Shown piece after piece: positions 47,540-59,330 of a stretch of 64,000 bases of DNA (positions are counted from its first letter, which is position 1; each line of letters opens with the position of its first letter). A program made the translations under genes and the position numbers. The DNA lies in the NCBI GenBank assembly GCA_036785705.1, contig JAWUZG010000959.1:1-64000 (forward strand), read 5' to 3'. The DNA is from Acanthornis magna (Eukaryota > Chordata > Aves > Passeriformes > Acanthizidae). Under the pieces are notes generated by a model. That model ran no database searches and was not told the DNA's origin. It saw nothing but the letters and a program-made list of their open reading frames with translations.

Positions 47540-48640
47540 GCCCAGCGCCGGCCAGGTGCCCACAGCCCCAAAGCAGTCGCGCTCTGCCCTCCGGGGGTCC
47601 CCAAAGCGGCCCCGCCCCGCGCGGCACTGCGAGCACCAGGCCGGAGCAGTGCGGAGCGCGGGCGGGCGGCATCAGCCGTGCCCGGGCAGGGCCGGGCCCC
47701 GCGGGACAGCTCCCCCCGCACTCGGCCCCAACGGGACAGCGCCCAGCGGGGGGGCCCGGCCTGCCCGCCCCACACCTCCCCCTCCCCAAATTCCGCTCCC
47801 GGGGGGCGCTGGGGACGAGGTGGTGCAGGTGGAGTCAAGAGGTGCTGGAGCCACGTGTCCCCCGCTGCCTGTGCCAACCCCCGGAAGGATTAGGGGTACC
47901 CCGAAACTCCCTCAGAGGTGGTGGATACCCCGCGAGCCCCTAAGGAGTGGGGTCTCCTCCCCGGCTTCATCATCCCGAACCTTCGGCTGCCTCATCCCAG
48001 GCCCCATCCCACCCATCCCCCTCTCCCAGACTTCATCCCATGCACGAATCCACATCCCACCCTTCCTGGGCCTCATCCCATCCCATTTCTCTTGCCAGCC
48101 GCCACCGAGACCCTCAAAAAAACCCGCGTGCCGAGGACTCCCCAATATCCCCCCAAGGGGCATTTGCAACTCACATTTGGAGTCCTGCATGATCCAAACA
48201 TCCGCCCTCCATGAAAAAAACCAGGAAACAAACCCTCCCGGATCAACCAAAAATACAAGGCCCTGTGGCCCTACAAGGACGAAAAATCCCTCCCTGCCAA
48301 AAAGAACCCCACTCAACCCCCAGCATCTTTGGGGCGAGCTCCCCCTGCCCCGTCACCTGCGGGATGCCCCAGAGGGGCGATGCTCCCGGGGCCGAGGGTT
48401 GCAGACAGAGAGAGCGATGGATGCACGCGGCAACTACTTTTGCTGCTTCTCTTTCTGGTCCTCTATCCCTCTTTCCCCTCCCCCCCCGCGCCTCCCACTC
48501 CTCGTTTTCCATCCCTCCTACCAACTCCCCATTCTTCCTCCTCTGTCCCTCCCTCCTCCTACCCTGGCTGCCAGTCCTCCTCCTGTTCTTTGGCACTCCC
48601 ATCCCAGCTTTGTCTGACATCACCCCCGGGGCCATCCCGT
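47540..48640. other. C-rich flank upstream of MHC IIB exon 1 (D4)
   Basis: Paralog of 1100-2150. Long open frames reflect C-richness and differ between copies. Confidence 0.5.
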
Positions 48641-48959
48641 GCTCAGCAGAGCATCCTGTGCTCTCTCAGCACTCGCTGCTCCTTAGGGAAGGATTTGGGA
48701 TTTATGCCAGGCATGCACACTGAACCTCATCCCAAATTGCCCCGCTCCCATTGCTGTCCCCTCGGCGCTGGGCAGGTGCTGTGCCAGGGGAAGCAGGGAC
48801 ACAAAGGAAGCCAAGTGCAGCCCAGCTGCCCGGGCTGATCCAGATGAGCCCCAGGGACAAGGTCCTGCAGAGCCCCACGGAGCCCTGGGCTCCTCCCTGG
48901 GAACGGGCTGTGCTGTGGCTGCCCCAGCGGCCACAGCGAGTCCTGGAGCTCCCCCAGCG

Positions 48960-49288
48960 CTGCAGCAGCAGGACCCAGGTTCCACCTTCTGTGCCAGGCC
49001 CTGCCCAGGGCCCATCAGATCCATTGGCTCCGTGCAAAGGGGGAAGACAAGGAGAACGGATTGGAGGCAGCCACCAGGGACCTCGAGCAAATTGTTCAGG
49101 AGCATGCAGACCTTGGGCTGATGTTTGCAAAGCTGCAGCTGGCAGAGTTCTGTGGTGCAGGAGACCCAGCACGGGAAGAGGAGACCTACAAGGAGTTGCA
49201 GGAGAAACACCCTGAAGCTCAAAGGCCATCATGCCCTGAATCTCTGCTGGAGAAAGTTCTTCCTTTATGGGAAGAGATCCCGGGATGA
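48960..49288 (+). CDS. Unidentified terminal exon-like ORF, most intact copy (D4)
   Basis: An open frame ending at 49286-49288 encodes a charged, probably helical segment. It reads IHWLRAKGEDKENGLEAA, DLEQIVQEHADLGLMFAKLQ, LAEFCGAGDPAREEETYKEL and PESLLEKVLPLWEEIPG. The exon 5' end is uncertain: possible acceptors lie near 48975-49010, and the start given is approximate. AATAAA follows at 49447-49452. The same frame is largely kept in D2 (11827-11600) and broken in D1. The heptad-like pattern would suit a coiled coil; I do not recognise the family. It could be the 3' exon of a gene otherwise outside the duplicon, or a conserved non-coding transcript. Confidence 0.4.
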
Positions 49289-49446
49289 GGCAAAAGCAAA
49301 GTTCATGGCTGGTGACAAGATTCCCGTGCAGAGAGAGCAGAGGACGGACTGTGGCAGAAACTGGGAGCCCGGGAGGAGGGAGGAGTAGGGAGGGTGTTTT
49401 TTAGGGTTTGTTTTAGTTCTCCTTCTCCTACTGAGATTTATTTAGA

Positions 49447-49452
49447 AATAAA
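49447..49452 (+). terminator. Polyadenylation signal after the unidentified ORF (D4)
   Basis: AATAAA about 160 bp after the stop codon, conserved in D1 (2980-2985) and D2 (11440-11435, minus). Confidence 0.55.
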
Positions 49453-50239
49453 TTCCATTAACTTCCCCAGCTTGGGTTTCTTGTGCCCCTGATGGTGAGC
49501 AGTGAGTGACCTCTCCCTGCCCTTAGTCCAGCCCAGAGCCTTTCCTGCTGTGTTTGTGTCCTGCACCTGTGAGGAGAGTGACAGAGCGGCTCTGGTGGCA
49601 CCGGGCACCCGGCCAGGGCCAGCCCAGCCCAATAATCCCTGCCATTCATTCCCTGCACTCCATGGCTAAGCGGCCGCAGGGCGGGTCCGGCTGCGCGGGC
49701 AGGCGGCTCCAGAAGGACCAAGTGCACCAAACGGGACAGAAGGAGGAGGCAGAGGGTGCCGGCGGTGAATCTCCTTCCTCCGAGCCGGCAGGGACAGGAG
49801 GGAGAGACTGGAGAAAAGGAAACGGGAGAGGAGGGACGAGCCTGGAGCTGTGGGCGCTTCAGGGATGCAGGGAAGGCTGGAAGCTCCGTTCAGCAGCTCT
49901 GCTCCCACCCCCCAAACCTCGGGCTGGAGCGTGGGGTCTGGGACACAGCCCCGTGCTGGGGGGCAGAGCTACTGCTGGGGCCATCGGTGTGTCCAGGGCA
50001 TCCTTTATGGCCCTCGTGCAGCTCCAAGCTCCCGAGGGCTCCCCGAGGCTTTCTGGGGCTGTCCCTCCTCCCCAAAACCTGTTGGGTTTAATGCCCGAGT
50101 GCGGCACCCCGTGCCCTGTGGCAGCAGCCGGTGCCGGGCCACAGCCCCGGGAGCCGAGCTAATGCCCGGCCGTGCCCGGGAGGGACTGAGGGGTGGGGGA
50201 GTCCATAAGGCAACCCCCGCAGCCCTCGCTGCGTTGAAA
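49453..50239. other. Duplicon block (D4)
   Basis: Counterpart of 3006-3984 but missing the internal segment equivalent to D1 3385-3600. No gene is seen. Confidence 0.5.
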
Positions 50240-50784
50240 ATCCTTTCTAGTGCATGGGAGCGATTTTCCGGGGTTTCTGGGCTCCCTGGGGCCACGGCGG
50301 CGGCAGCGGGACCGGCGGGGCCCGGCCCGTGGGGGTGGCCGGGGCTGAAAAGTGCGCGGCGGTCCCAATGCCGTTCTTGAGGGCTGAGCGGGGCTGGGTG
50401 GGAACACCCCGCTCGTCTCCGCCGCTCCAAGCCGCTTCCCCGGCTCCAGCTGCCGTCGCCGCTCGGCCCCGGCGCGGTCCCGCGGGGTCGCCGCTCGTCG
50501 CGACACTGGAGGGGTCTATCCGAGCCACGCCCCGCCCGTCCCTCGCTGCGGCTCTTTTGGTGACACGGTGAGGCCGAAACCCCCCGATGCCGCTCCGACG
50601 GTCACTCGCTGCAGCTTTTGTAGTCGCAGGCAGCGGCCACTCCTGGCGCTGTTCATTCATAATTTTTTATTTGAATCTCTGTATTTTATTCTATTCGCCC
50701 CTCCCATCCCACGCCCCTCCGCTGCGGCTCTTTCACCGCCGCCGCTCGTCGCCGCTCTCTCGGTGCAGCTCTTCAGTGACACGG
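50240..50784. promoter_or_regulatory. CpG-rich block, first half (D4)
   Basis: Counterpart of 3985-4560. Its right edge is CACGG (50780-50784), duplicated on the other side of the inserted LTR. Confidence 0.4.
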
Positions 50785-51751
50785 TGTCTTCGTTTGATAG
50801 ACAGGTGTCTGCTTAGGAAGGTGGGAACCTTCCTTAGAACAGAGAATGTGAATCCCCTTCCCTCCGAATTACTATAACTTTAGAATCAAGGGCTCTCAGG
50901 CAAAGGTATGGGAAAAGGAATAAGAGTTATTTTTACTAGTATCTATAATGAGGTAAACAATCAGTAACAAAAAAACAGTAAACAAAACCAAAAAAAAACT
51001 CGGTGGCAAATGTCCCTGAACTGTCAGGCACTTTCCCGGTTGGTGCAGTCACGGTCACGGCCAGCAGGGGCGCTGTTGGGCTCCTAGACCAGCAGGGCAG
51101 GTGCGATGATTCCCGGGAAGCTGCAGATGGCGCTGTGGCGCGAGGTTGGATCTGTGTCACGCACGTAATGGCCGACGGGCTGGAGCAGGGTGGAGCGCAG
51201 ATGGACAAAGCGCAGCAAAGGGATGGAACGGCCAGGTGGGCTCACCTGAGCCAGCCAGCAGAGGAGGCAGCACGAGTTCCGCAGCTGTGGCAGGCAAGGC
51301 GTGGGGTGGCAGCAGGCAGGGCGAGGAGCGGCAGCAGGCAGGGCGAGGAGCGGCAGCAGGCGAGGGGTCTCGTTCTGCTGCAGCGCAGCTGGGAAACGCA
51401 CCCTCCCGGAGGGTAGAAGGGACCGGGATCCCGTCCTCCCCCGTCCCAAGTGAGAACTCACCCAACAGGTAGAGAGAAAAACCAGTGCAAAACCGGGCCT
51501 TTTCTGCAATTGTAGCCAAAAAAAACAGAGCCGCCTTTTTCCCCCTGCTCTCTCCTCCAAGAGCCCCGAGGGAGTGAGTAAGTGAGTGAGTGAGTGTCCC
51601 CTTATCAAATCTTGCCATCTCTTGTTCCTCTGCCTGGCCAGCGAAAAGGCTTTGTCTCCTTTGTGAGCGTAGATGGCCCTTAAGTACCGGTCATTAGTTG
51701 CTTAGCAACAGAATGGGAAAAATTCCACTTGCCCCCCCCCAACCTTCCACA
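50785..51751. mobile_element. LTR-type insertion with 5-bp target-site duplication
   Basis: A 967-bp element starting TGTCTTCGTTTG and ending CCTTCCACA, flanked by CACGG (50780-50784 and 51752-51756). Removing the element and one CACGG restores the continuous CpG-block sequence seen in D1 (about 4556) and D2. It contains a 22-23 bp tandem repeat (GGGCGAGGAGCGGCAGCAGGCA, about 51318-51365) and a (GAGT)n stretch (51569-51595). No coding capacity for retroviral proteins is seen. Confidence 0.75.
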
Positions 51752-52190
51752 CACGGCCCGGCCGAGACGCCCCTCGCTGCGGCTCTTTGATTGGATTTCC
51801 TTCTTTTCTCTGTCTTTTCTGTCGTTCGCACCTCGCCCGTCCCGCCGAGCGACTCCTTCAGGGCCCCGGGGCGGCACAAAGGCCTCGGGGCGGCTCCAAA
51901 GGGCCCCGCCCGCGGCCGCTCCCCGAGGCCTCCCCGCTGCTCGCGGGGATCGGACACCGCCGGCGGCCCCGGCCCCTTCTTGTTCTCCTTGCTCCTGCCG
52001 GGATTCAGCCCCCGCCGCCGCCCGGCTCCTTCTGCCGGCCCTGCCCGGCACGGAGCGGCGCTGCCGCTGACGGGGCCGGAGCGCGGCTGCGACACGACTG
52101 CCCCGCGCCTCGGGACCGGGCCGAGGAGTGACCGCACGGGTGGGGAGGGACCCCCGCTGGACAGGGCAGGGACTGACCCCATGAGAGAAG
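51752..52190. promoter_or_regulatory. CpG-rich block, second half (D4)
   Basis: Counterpart of about 4557-5000. At about 52185 it passes into ZNF-upstream-type sequence. Confidence 0.4.
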
Positions 52191-52859
52191 GAGGTGGGAG
52201 TACGGCGGAGAAGGAGGAGAAGAGACGGAAGAGGAGGAGCGGGAGGAAGAGTAGGGACAAAGGAGGCGGAGAGAGAAGCCCCACGCGGTCTGGGTCTCCC
52301 TGAATTCGCAGTCCCTCCTGGGCCATCTCTGTCCCATGCCGCAGGTGAGCGGGGAGGGGGAGCTCGCCCCAAATATCCGGGGGGGGCCCCTGGGTTTGGG
52401 TTTTTTTGGTGGAAGGTGTTTAGAGTTTGTATTACTCCAAAGCCGAGCCGCAAATGCCCCTCGGGGGGCCATCGGGGGGTCCCCAGGAGGTGTTTCTGGG
52501 GTGTCCCGGTGGCGGTGCGGGCAGAGCTCCGATGGGGGTGGGGGGATGCGGGTCGTGCCCGCGATGGGGGTTGGGCTCTGCCCAGGCTGGGCCCTCCAAG
52601 CACTGCTCGGGGCCACGTGCGGACCGGCGGGGGAGGGGGGCACAGCAGTTTTGGGGATCCCCTGGAGCCCTGGCTTCCCTAAGCGGGACCCCAGGGAGAG
52701 GAGACCCCCAGAACTGCGGAGCAGGGACCCTGCGAGGGGGAGTCCCTGGGATTGCCGGGACCCCCGGTGGGGGGTCTGGGGGCTGGAGGGGTGGGATGGC
52801 CGGAAAGGGGTTCAGGGCTGCCGGGTCCTGGAAGTGGCTGCTCCCAGTATGAGCCCAGT
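52191..52859. other. ZNF-upstream-like sequence without a finger gene
   Basis: Contains the conserved GGGAGGGGGAGCTCGCCCCAA (52351) and GCAAATGCCCCTCGGGGGG, like the region before ZNF-5 (54865). It leads into the minisatellite instead of a gene, suggesting a gene lost or displaced. Confidence 0.5.
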
Positions 52860-54850
52860 CACTCCCAGTCATTCCCTATTATGATGCAATTTGCCCCCAG
52901 CACAGTCCCAGTTGCTCCCAGTTAGTCCCTCTTTTGCCCAGTGTGTGCCCAGTTTTCCCAGTTGCCCCTAGCATAGTCACAGTCACTCCCAGTATGATCC
53001 CAGGATGAGTCCAGTATTATGGCAGTCTCTCCCAGCAGGGCCCCAGTCACTCCCACTTGCCCCCAGTTCCCCCAGTGTGGTCCCAGTTCCGACCAGCACA
53101 TTCCCAGTTGCTCCCAGTATGGTCCTGGTCACCACCTGCATGGTCTCAGGCACTCCCAGTATATCCCAGTTGCCCTGAACATTCTCATAGTCATTCCCAG
53201 GCACTCCCAGTTCCCTCAGCATGGTTCACTTGCCCCCAGGATTATCCCAGTCACTGCCAGTAGATCCCAGTTGTCAGCAGCATGCACCCTGTCATTCCCA
53301 GCTGGCTCCCAGCATGGGCCTAGTAGCTCCCAGTAAGCCCCAGTCAGGGTCCATTGAAACCCACTATCATCCCAGTATGATCCCAGTCCCTCCCAGTATG
53401 ATGCCAGTATGATGCCGGAAAGGGGTTCAGGGCTGCCGGGTGCTGGAAGTGGCTGCTCCCAGTATGAGCCCAGTTGCCCCTCCCACCCCGTGTAGTTCCA
53501 GTTTCCTCGTCACTCCCAGTATGAGCCCAGTTGCCCCTCCCACCCCGTGTAGTTCCAGTTTCCTCGTCACTCCCAGTATGAGCCCAGTCACTCCCAGTAT
53601 GATCCTGGTCACTTCCCCTCACACCCTGTAGGTTCCCTGTTGCTCCCACTATGAGCCCAGTCACTCCCAGTCATTCCCTATTATGATGCAATTTGCCGTC
53701 ACCACGGTCCCAGTTGCTCCCAGTTCCTGCTTGTTTTGTCCAGTGTGTCCACAGTTCTCCCAGTTCCCCTAGCATAGTCACAGTCACTCCCAGTACAATC
53801 CCAGGATGAGGCCAGGATGATGCCAGTGTCTCCCAGCAGGGCCCCAGTCACCCCCACGTGCCCCCAGTCTCGCCCAGTATGGTCCCAGTCACCACCTGCA
53901 TGTTCCCAGTATATCCCAGTTGCCCTGAACATTCTCATAGTCATTCCCAGGCACTCCCAGTTCCCTCAGCATGGTTCACTTGCCCCCAGGATTATCCCAG
54001 TCACTGCCAGTAGATCCCAGTTGTCAGCAGCATGCACCCTGTCATTCCCATTTGGCTCCCAGCATGAGCCTAGTGGCTCCCAGTAAGCCCCATTCAGGGT
54101 CCATTGAAACCCACTATCATCCTAGTATGATCCCAGTCCCTCCCAGTATGATGCCAGTGGTCCCCAATGTGATCCCATTTGCTCCCTGTCTCTCCCAGTA
54201 TATCCCAGCTGCCCACAGCAAAATTACAGTCATTCCCACTTCCTCCCAGTTGCTATCAGCATGATTACAGTTTGCCACAGCCACTCCTATTCAATCCCAG
54301 TATGGTTCCAGTCTCCCCCAGCAATGGGCGAGCTGCTCCCACTGTGATTCCAGTATGATCCCAGTTCCTGCCAGCATAGTTCCAGTTGTTTCCAGTTCCT
54401 CCCAGGATGATCCCAGTTGCCCCCAGTGACCCCTAGTACAGTCCCTGTCCCTCTCAGCAGGGTTCCAGTCATGCCCAGTTGCCCCAGAGTGCTCCCAACT
54501 GTTCCCAGAGTGGTTCCAATCAGCCCAGTATGGTTACAGACACTCCCAGTATATCCCAGTTACCCTCAGCATGCTCATAGTCATTCCTAGGTATTCCCAT
54601 TTGCCCCAGGAAGGTTCTAGTTCCCTCAGAATGATCCCAGTCTTTCCCAGTTAAACCCAGTTTCCTCCTGCATGATCCCAGTTACAGTCAGTTGCCCAAA
54701 GTGTGGTCACAGTTATTCCCAGTATCATCCCAGTTGCCCCAGTTTTGGTCTAAGTCCCCCTCAGCATGGTTCCAGTAGCTTCCAGTTAGTTGATCCCAGT
54801 TGCTCCCAATGCATCCAGAGTTTCCTCCCAACATGGGCCCAGTAACCCCC
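52860..54850 (-). repeat. CCCAGT minisatellite with higher-order repeats
   Basis: About 2 kb of irregularly spaced CCCAGT/TCCCAGT words. Segments recur at larger scale: GCATAGTCACAGTCACTCCC at 52971 and 53772, and TTATGATGCAATTTGCC at about 52879 and 53681, both an offset near 801 bp. A tandem of about 57 bp (GCCCCTCCCACCCCGTGTAG) occurs at 53476 and 53533. Confidence 0.9.
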
Positions 54851-55577
54851 AGTCAGGTTATGCAAATGCCCCTCGGGGGGATACTCGGGGGTCCCTGGGA
54901 GGTGTTTTTGGGGGTCCCCAGTGTTGGTGCCAGCTGAGCCCCCGGCTGGGGGATGCAGGTTCCCCTTACGGATGGGGTTGGGCTCTGCCCGGGGCCACGT
55001 GGGGAGCGCACTGGACCAGTGGGGAGTGGGGGACACCTGTTTTGGGGACCCCCGCGAGAGCCGTGTGAGGGGAGAATGGAGAGGGGCGACAGCGGAGCTG
55101 GGGGACCCCTGGCAGCCTGGAGGGGGGACCCCTGGGACCCTGAAATGGGGACCCACAGAGGGTGGAACCTGAGGAGCCCCGGCAGCCTGGTGAGACACAC
55201 AGGGGAGAGGGGATCCCTGGGACCCCAAAAGCCCCGGCTTCCCTAAGTGGGACCCCAAAGAGAGGAGACTCTCAGAACCCCAAAGTGGGGAACTTGGAGA
55301 GCAGGACCCCTGGGATTCCTGGGACCCCCTGCAGTCTGCGGAGGGTGGAGACATTGGAGAGGGGGGACCCCCAGTACACACGGGACCCCCAACAACAGGG
55401 GGAACCCAAGAACCCCCACAGAGAAATGACCAGAGAGGGGGAACTCCTGGGAGAGTCTTTTTTGGTGCTGAATCTTGGTGTTCTGGACTTTTTTATGGAT
55501 CACAGATGCCTGGTGACTTCTAGAGATGGAATTGCACAGGGTGACCTTCAAACCCAATGCAGTCACCCCTTGTTTTC
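54851..55577. other. Upstream region of ZNF-5
   Basis: Related to 52430-52780 and, inverted, to 63180-63600. Likely promoter/5' UTR of the finger gene. No TATA or start site was identified. Confidence 0.4.
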
Positions 55578-55615
55578 CCCCTAACCAGGATTTCCCATTC
55601 CCAAACCTTGGCTGG

Positions 55616-56700
<1,085 letters not shown>

Positions 56701-57204
56701 GTGCCCTGAGTGCAGGAAGAGCTTCGTGCACTGCTCCAACTCCATCCCCCATCAGAGGAGCCACATTGGGAAGAGCCCTGGTGACTCACATTCCCTGTGA
56801 CCCACATTGGGAAGACACCTGGCAGGTGGTCCTCACGTCCTTCTGGATCTCCGTAGGCACCTGGATGAACACAGGGCGAGGAACGTCCATGGGGACTCTG
56901 ACTGAAATCGGAAATTCATTGGGAAGAGCGGATTTGTGGGCTTTACACTCACAAAAATCTCACCTGCTCTGTCCCATTGTTTCTTCTGGTGGCATCAAGC
57001 AGTGCTGGATGATCTTGGAGGTCTTTCCTAACCTAAATAATTTCCTTCTTCATTCTGTCAAAACAACCCCAATTGAGGTTCAAATACAGAAATTAAACAA
57101 AGGGATCTAAAGCCACACCATTTTACTCAGATTTGGGGGTGGATATGTGGTTGGTTCACAGGATAATATGGTAAGGTTTGGGTGTTGTGGGGCTGCTGAC
57201 CCAG
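56701..57204. other. 3' flank of ZNF-5 with vestigial finger
   Basis: Paralogous to the 3' flanks of ZNF-2 and ZNF-3, with a decayed [14 protein letters not shown] finger (here TGA-interrupted) and the conserved GGCATCAAGCAGTGCTGG-TGATC segment. Confidence 0.55.
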
Positions 57205-57420
57205 GCAGATGCGGCTATGTGATCGTAGCTGTGCCGGCAGAACAGGGGGTTCAGATGAGCCCATCTGTTCTCCAGGAATTCCTGTTGTATGTCCCAGTCC
57301 CTGGCCTGGGTCTCCCCATTTGGGGTGTGCCCCCCAAAGATCTCAGATTGCTGCTGAAGTGCCCGAGCTGCTCCCAGCTGTGGATGTTCCTGTCCACCAA
57401 CCTCTCCTGGTCAGTGCCAT
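57205..57420 (-). pseudogene. MHC class II beta exon 2 (beta-1 domain) relic behind ZNF-5
   Basis: The minus strand reads HGTDQERLVDRNIHSWEQLG and HFSSN, then after a shift TPNGET, EFLENRW and a C-HSYDHIA end corresponding to C-HNYE. Same truncation and orientation as the relics at 17.3 and 33.8 kb. Confidence 0.7.
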
Positions 57421-57713
57421 GGGGGCCGGGAGGGGCTCTTGTGGCTCTTGGGGGCATTTGTGATGCTGAGAGGGGGTTTGGGGGCTTCTGGGGGCTTTAT
57501 GAGGGAGGTTTGGGGTCCTGACAGGGCTGTGTGGCTTGGAGAGAACTTGGGTGTGTGTAGGGGGAGATGAGAATGGGATTCAGTGGCTCTTGGGCTCATT
57601 TATATTGCAAGGAGTGGTTGGCAGGTCCTGGGAGGAGCTATGGGGTAGTTTGAGGGGTCTGGGGGTGACTGTGGGACTGGGAAGGCATTTTAGAGTGGTC
57701 GTGACCCCCTCAG
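57421..57713. other. Intron-like spacer between MHC relics
   Basis: Matches, inverted, 33540-33740. G-rich. No gene is seen. Confidence 0.4.
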
Positions 57714-57808
57714 GACCCCAAAGCTGCCACCAGACCCCATCCCCCAAAATGCTGCTGGGGTTTGGGGGCTCCATGTTTGGATTCGTCCTCCTGGCGCTGC
57801 AGTAGAAG
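57714..57808 (+). pseudogene. Possible MHC class II beta exon 4 (transmembrane) relic
   Basis: After a CTCAG acceptor, the frame K-M-L-L-G-F-G-G-S-M-F-G-F-V-L-L-A-L resembles the transmembrane start of MHC class II beta. It is followed by a TAG and an AAG|GTGAGG donor. A short internal deletion would explain the shortened helix. It is in the opposite orientation to the exon 2 relic 300 bp away, so the two are not one gene in place. Confidence 0.45.
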
Positions 57809-58019
57809 GTGAGGGGTGGTTCCCAGGGGATAACACTGACTCAGTGTCCTTTTTCTTATGTCTCTGTTCCTGTAGTTTATTACGACAGTCTTGGGCAAGT
57901 CAATCAGTGGAATTCCTGTGCAAATCCTTCCCATTGTTCCTTCTATTTCTCAGTATCGGTCTTATCTTACCAGCAGCTTGTTTCTAAAGACACTCCCTTA
58001 TTCCTTTCACTCCCGTGCC

Positions 58020-58264
58020 CCCAAAGCCCCAAGGGACCCTCCCGATTGTCGCCGTCCCGGGTCCCCCTCAGCGCTGCGGCGGCTGCCAAAGGGGGCGGGG
58101 CCAGCAGGCCATTGGCCAATCCGGAGGCGGCAGGGAGGGGCGGGGCAGGAGGGGGCGGAGCCACGTGAGCAGCCCGAGAGCAGGGCGGGCTCGGTGTGGG
58201 GCCCGAGCAGGGTCGGGGGGTGAAGGGCAGGGCGGCCGAGCCGGAGCGCCGATGGCACTGCACA
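58020..58264 (+). promoter_or_regulatory. GC-box/CCAAT promoter-like CpG segment
   Basis: Contains several GGGGCGGGGC-type Sp1 boxes, a palindromic CCATTGGCCAATCC near 58113, a CACGTG E-box near 58163 and an ATG at 58252 that reads only MALHT before TGA. No X box or ISRE is seen. It could be a promoter cut off from its gene by the minisatellite that follows. Confidence 0.4.
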
Positions 58265-58470
58265 CCTGAGGAGTCGTGACAGCATGGGCTGTGACATCAC
58301 AGGGTGCCCGTGTGACATCATGGAATGGTTTGTGACATCCCAGGGCAGAGTGTGTGACATCTCAGACTGGGGTGTGACATCCCAGAGTGGGGCTGTGTGA
58401 GGTCACTCAGTGGCTGTGTCACAGCACAGAGCAGGCTATGACATCACATGGTGGTGCGAGGTCACAGGGG
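58265..58470 (+). repeat. TGTGACATCACAGAG minisatellite, array 3
   Basis: About nine units related to 27721-28070 and 31555-31870. Confidence 0.8.
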
Positions 58471-58740
58471 CTGTGTGAGGTCACTGGGGAGGTCATTCTG
58501 CCCTGGCCCCCCCTCAAAGTCCCCCCAGAGAAATCCAGCACTGCTCATGCACAGCAGGGTCCCCTGTCCCCCCGGGTCCCCCTGCCCCGGTGCTGCAGCC
58601 TCCCCCAGAGGATGTTCTACAAGATTGATCCCCAGAGCCTGACAGGGGGACGGGGGGGACAGGGCCCCCCCGACAGCATCCTGGTGTCCCCCAGGGAGAG
58701 GGCCTGGCCCAGGGCTCCTTCACCCTCTTACGAATGAGGG
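58471..58740. repeat. Duplicated GC-rich segment, copy 2 (with 31871-32160)
   Basis: Same order of repeats as at 31.5-32.7 kb: TGACATCA array, this segment, then the AT-rich repeat. The whole cassette is therefore duplicated. Confidence 0.65.
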
Positions 58741-58935
58741 CTTGAGAGCGCTTAAAAATCCCCAGCAAGGGAGCAACAAAAACCTGATTTAATATTCACT
58801 GGCAGCACAACAAAGTTCATTTGCAAGAGTCACTCTGATCCTGACTGGACAGTTCAGGCATGGCAAGGAAACAAAGCAACAACAAAATCAAACAAAATGC
58901 AATCAATCAAACCAGAAATGAACGCAGAACTGTGT

Positions 58936-58995
<60 letters not shown>

Positions 58996-59330
58996 TTAGG
59001 TGTGTATTTAGGTGTGTGTGACAAAAGGACAGTGACGGCAAGGATAAAAGGAAAATGGCCTAAAAAGCTTAACAGACCTCAAACTTGACAGGACTTAACC
59101 TCAATATTAACCCTAACTTGTACCTATGACTTAATAATTTAGCAAAAGAACAGCACTTAATAGTATTTAACCTCACTTATAACCTATGACTTAACAATTT
59201 AACAGAGGGATAGTATTTAACTAAGCTTCTAACTTATATTAAACCCGCAATTATGGTAAGGCACTTCACAAAGCACCAACTCAGAAAACTCTAACTCATC
59301 CAACTTCAAGTTATCCAGATTTTGACAAGA
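58741..59330. repeat. AT-rich repeat, copy 2, with (TG)n microsatellite
   Basis: Counterpart of 32161-32720, carrying a (TG)n run of about 30 units at 58931-58990 followed by interrupted TG repeats. The copy at 32.3 kb has no such expansion. A short (GA)n lies at 59352-59368. Confidence 0.7.

Noticed and set aside
52860..54850. CRISPR-like repeat array
   Set aside because: Irregular spacing, degenerate hexamer words and higher-order repeats; a vertebrate minisatellite in a eukaryotic context.
58931..59010. (TG)n-encoded Val/Cys-rich peptide
   Set aside because: Microsatellite translation.
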